Source: Candidatus Aenigmatarchaeota archaeon
Lineage (GTDB): Archaea > Aenigmatarchaeota > Aenigmatarchaeia > QMZP01 > QMZT01
DNA: 6,393 nt
Assembly (NCBI GenBank): GCA_030634615.1
Contig: DAOWAL010000068.1
Coordinates: 1-6,393 of the forward strand
Reading direction: 5' to 3'
This document shows, in pieces, positions 5,671 to 6,393 of this stretch. The position numbers were made by a program, and so were the translations under genes. How positions within the stretch are numbered: the stretch's first letter is position 1; each line of letters opens with the position of its first letter. The notes below the pieces were generated by a model. That model was not told where the DNA came from. It was given only the letters and a program-made list of their open reading frames with translations, and searched no databases.

Positions 5671-5684
5671 GACAATTAGAACTT

Positions 5685-6393
5685 ATGAAATGCACCTTAT
5701 CGATATTCATTGCTTTGTTATTGGTTTTACAGTCTGCACATGCTCTGGACATATCAGATTATTCAATAGTTTTTGATATATCATCTGATGGATCGGTTTT
5801 TGAAGAAATTGATATGACATTTTCTGAAGAGCTAACCAGCAGCACATTGAATTACGTAGTTCTTGGTGACGTATCCAATTTAAGAGTATCAAATGGAAAC
5901 GGAAATATTGATTATATAATTGAAAAAACAGGTACAGAACACAATGTAAAATTCACAGTCCCGGAGGGTACAGATCATCTTAAAATCTCATTTAATGCAA
6001 ACGATTTGGTTTTTGCAAATGAAAATGTTTACAGTTTTTCAACTAGTTTAAGTCCACCTGATTCCCAAAAGACTACAATATTCGCATATCTTCCGGAAGG
6101 ATTTTCTATTTACAGAGATTTTATACACCCGGGTGACGGCAACACATTAACAGACGGAGAGAGAATATATATAGAATGGGACATAACGGGCAAGGAAGAT
6201 GTTACGCTTTCATTTAAATTTTACAGCATCCATAATGACAATTCAATTTTAATGCTCGTTGGCTTTGTTATACTTTTCGGTGTTGTATTTGCTTTTGTCA
6301 CAACACACTTAAGAAGAAAGGTGGAAAGCGAATTTATGAGAGGATTTTCAGAAGATGAAAGAAAAGTATTGACAATTTTATCTCAAAAAAAGA
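5685..6393 (+). CDS. Single-pass membrane protein with ectodomain, possible membrane-anchored winged-helix regulator (truncated by window end)
   Basis: The reading frame is open from the ATG at 5685 to the window edge (236 codons, no stop). Residues 1-20 are a signal peptide: hydrophobic core IFIALLLVL, probable cleavage after AHA. Residues 21-185 form a Ser/Asn/Asp-rich, probably beta-sandwich ectodomain with no cysteines. Residues 187-206 form one transmembrane helix, followed by the basic HLRRK that marks the cytoplasmic side. The last visible residues, FSEDERKVLTILSQKK, look like the first helix of a winged-helix DNA-binding domain of the kind found at the C-terminus of archaeal membrane-anchored regulators. 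If so, it would sense an outside or envelope signal and act on transcription directly. Topology is clear from sequence; the regulator call is inference because the decisive part lies beyond the window. It follows the helical unknown gene by 14 nt, without a Shine-Dalgarno site. Confidence 0.8.
   Translation, partial: MKCTLSIFIALLLVLQSAHALDISDYSIVFDISSDGSVFEEIDMTFSEELTSSTLNYVVLGDVSNLRVSNGNGNIDYIIEKTGTEHNVKFTVPEGTDHLKISFNANDLVFANENVYSFSTSLSPPDSQKTTIFAYLPEGFSIYRDFIHPGDGNTLTDGERIYIEWDITGKEDVTLSFKFYSIHNDNSILMLVGFVILFGVVFAFVTTHLRRKVESEFMRGFSEDERKVLTILSQKK

Noticed and set aside
5436..5892. Minus-strand frames opposite the helical-protein gene and the truncated membrane-protein gene
   Set aside because: They overlap plus-strand genes with good signals (promoter spacing, signal peptide, TM segment), and their translations look random.
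1..6393. CRISPR array, transposase, insertion sequence, tRNA or rRNA gene
   Set aside because: I saw no regularly spaced long direct repeats, no recognisable transposase or terminal inverted repeats, and no cloverleaf or rRNA-like segment in the non-coding stretches.

Overview
This low-GC window most likely comes from an archaeon. It carries ribosomal protein eS6, an archaeal/eukaryotic protein with no bacterial counterpart. Several start codons sit about 25 nt after a TATA-like box with no room for a Shine-Dalgarno site, which is the pattern of archaeal leaderless transcripts. The large secreted protease combines Cys-rich modules, a TSP1-like module, a PGF-pre-PGF-like domain and a C-terminal ITGLVTG/membrane-anchor/basic tail, a mix I associate with DPANN archaea such as Woesearchaeota and relatives. 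That lineage call rests on remembered style, not on a search.

Layout: (1) 28-3360, minus strand: a 1110-residue secreted, probably cell-surface-anchored subtilisin-like (S8) protease with a propeptide, an intact catalytic triad and about 670 residues of accessory domains. (2) 3361-3569: an AT-rich intergenic region holding divergent promoters, a 15-bp palindrome beside the protease promoter and two near-identical 14-bp palindromes upstream of the next gene. (3) 3570-3827, plus: a DUF167/UPF0235 protein. (4) 3833-4330, minus: a small VTT/DedA-superfamily (YqaA-like) membrane protein, convergent with the DUF167 gene and only 5 bp from it. (5) 4331-4453: back-to-back promoters plus the eS6 leader with a strong Shine-Dalgarno site. 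(6) 4454-5011, plus: eS6 with a 63-residue Lys/Glu-rich tail, followed by a hairpin terminator. (7) 5065-5670, plus: a soluble helical protein of unknown function. (8) 5685 to the window edge, plus: a truncated gene for a signal-peptide, ectodomain, single-TM protein whose cytoplasmic part starts like a winged-helix domain.

The genes do not form one obvious pathway. The most suggestive group is the last pair (helical unknown plus membrane-anchored putative regulator, 14 nt apart). The protease is a self-contained cell-surface factor. Nothing here proves a new system. The best candidates for follow-up are the paired palindromic operators, the transmembrane regulator and the protease's C-terminal anchor signal.
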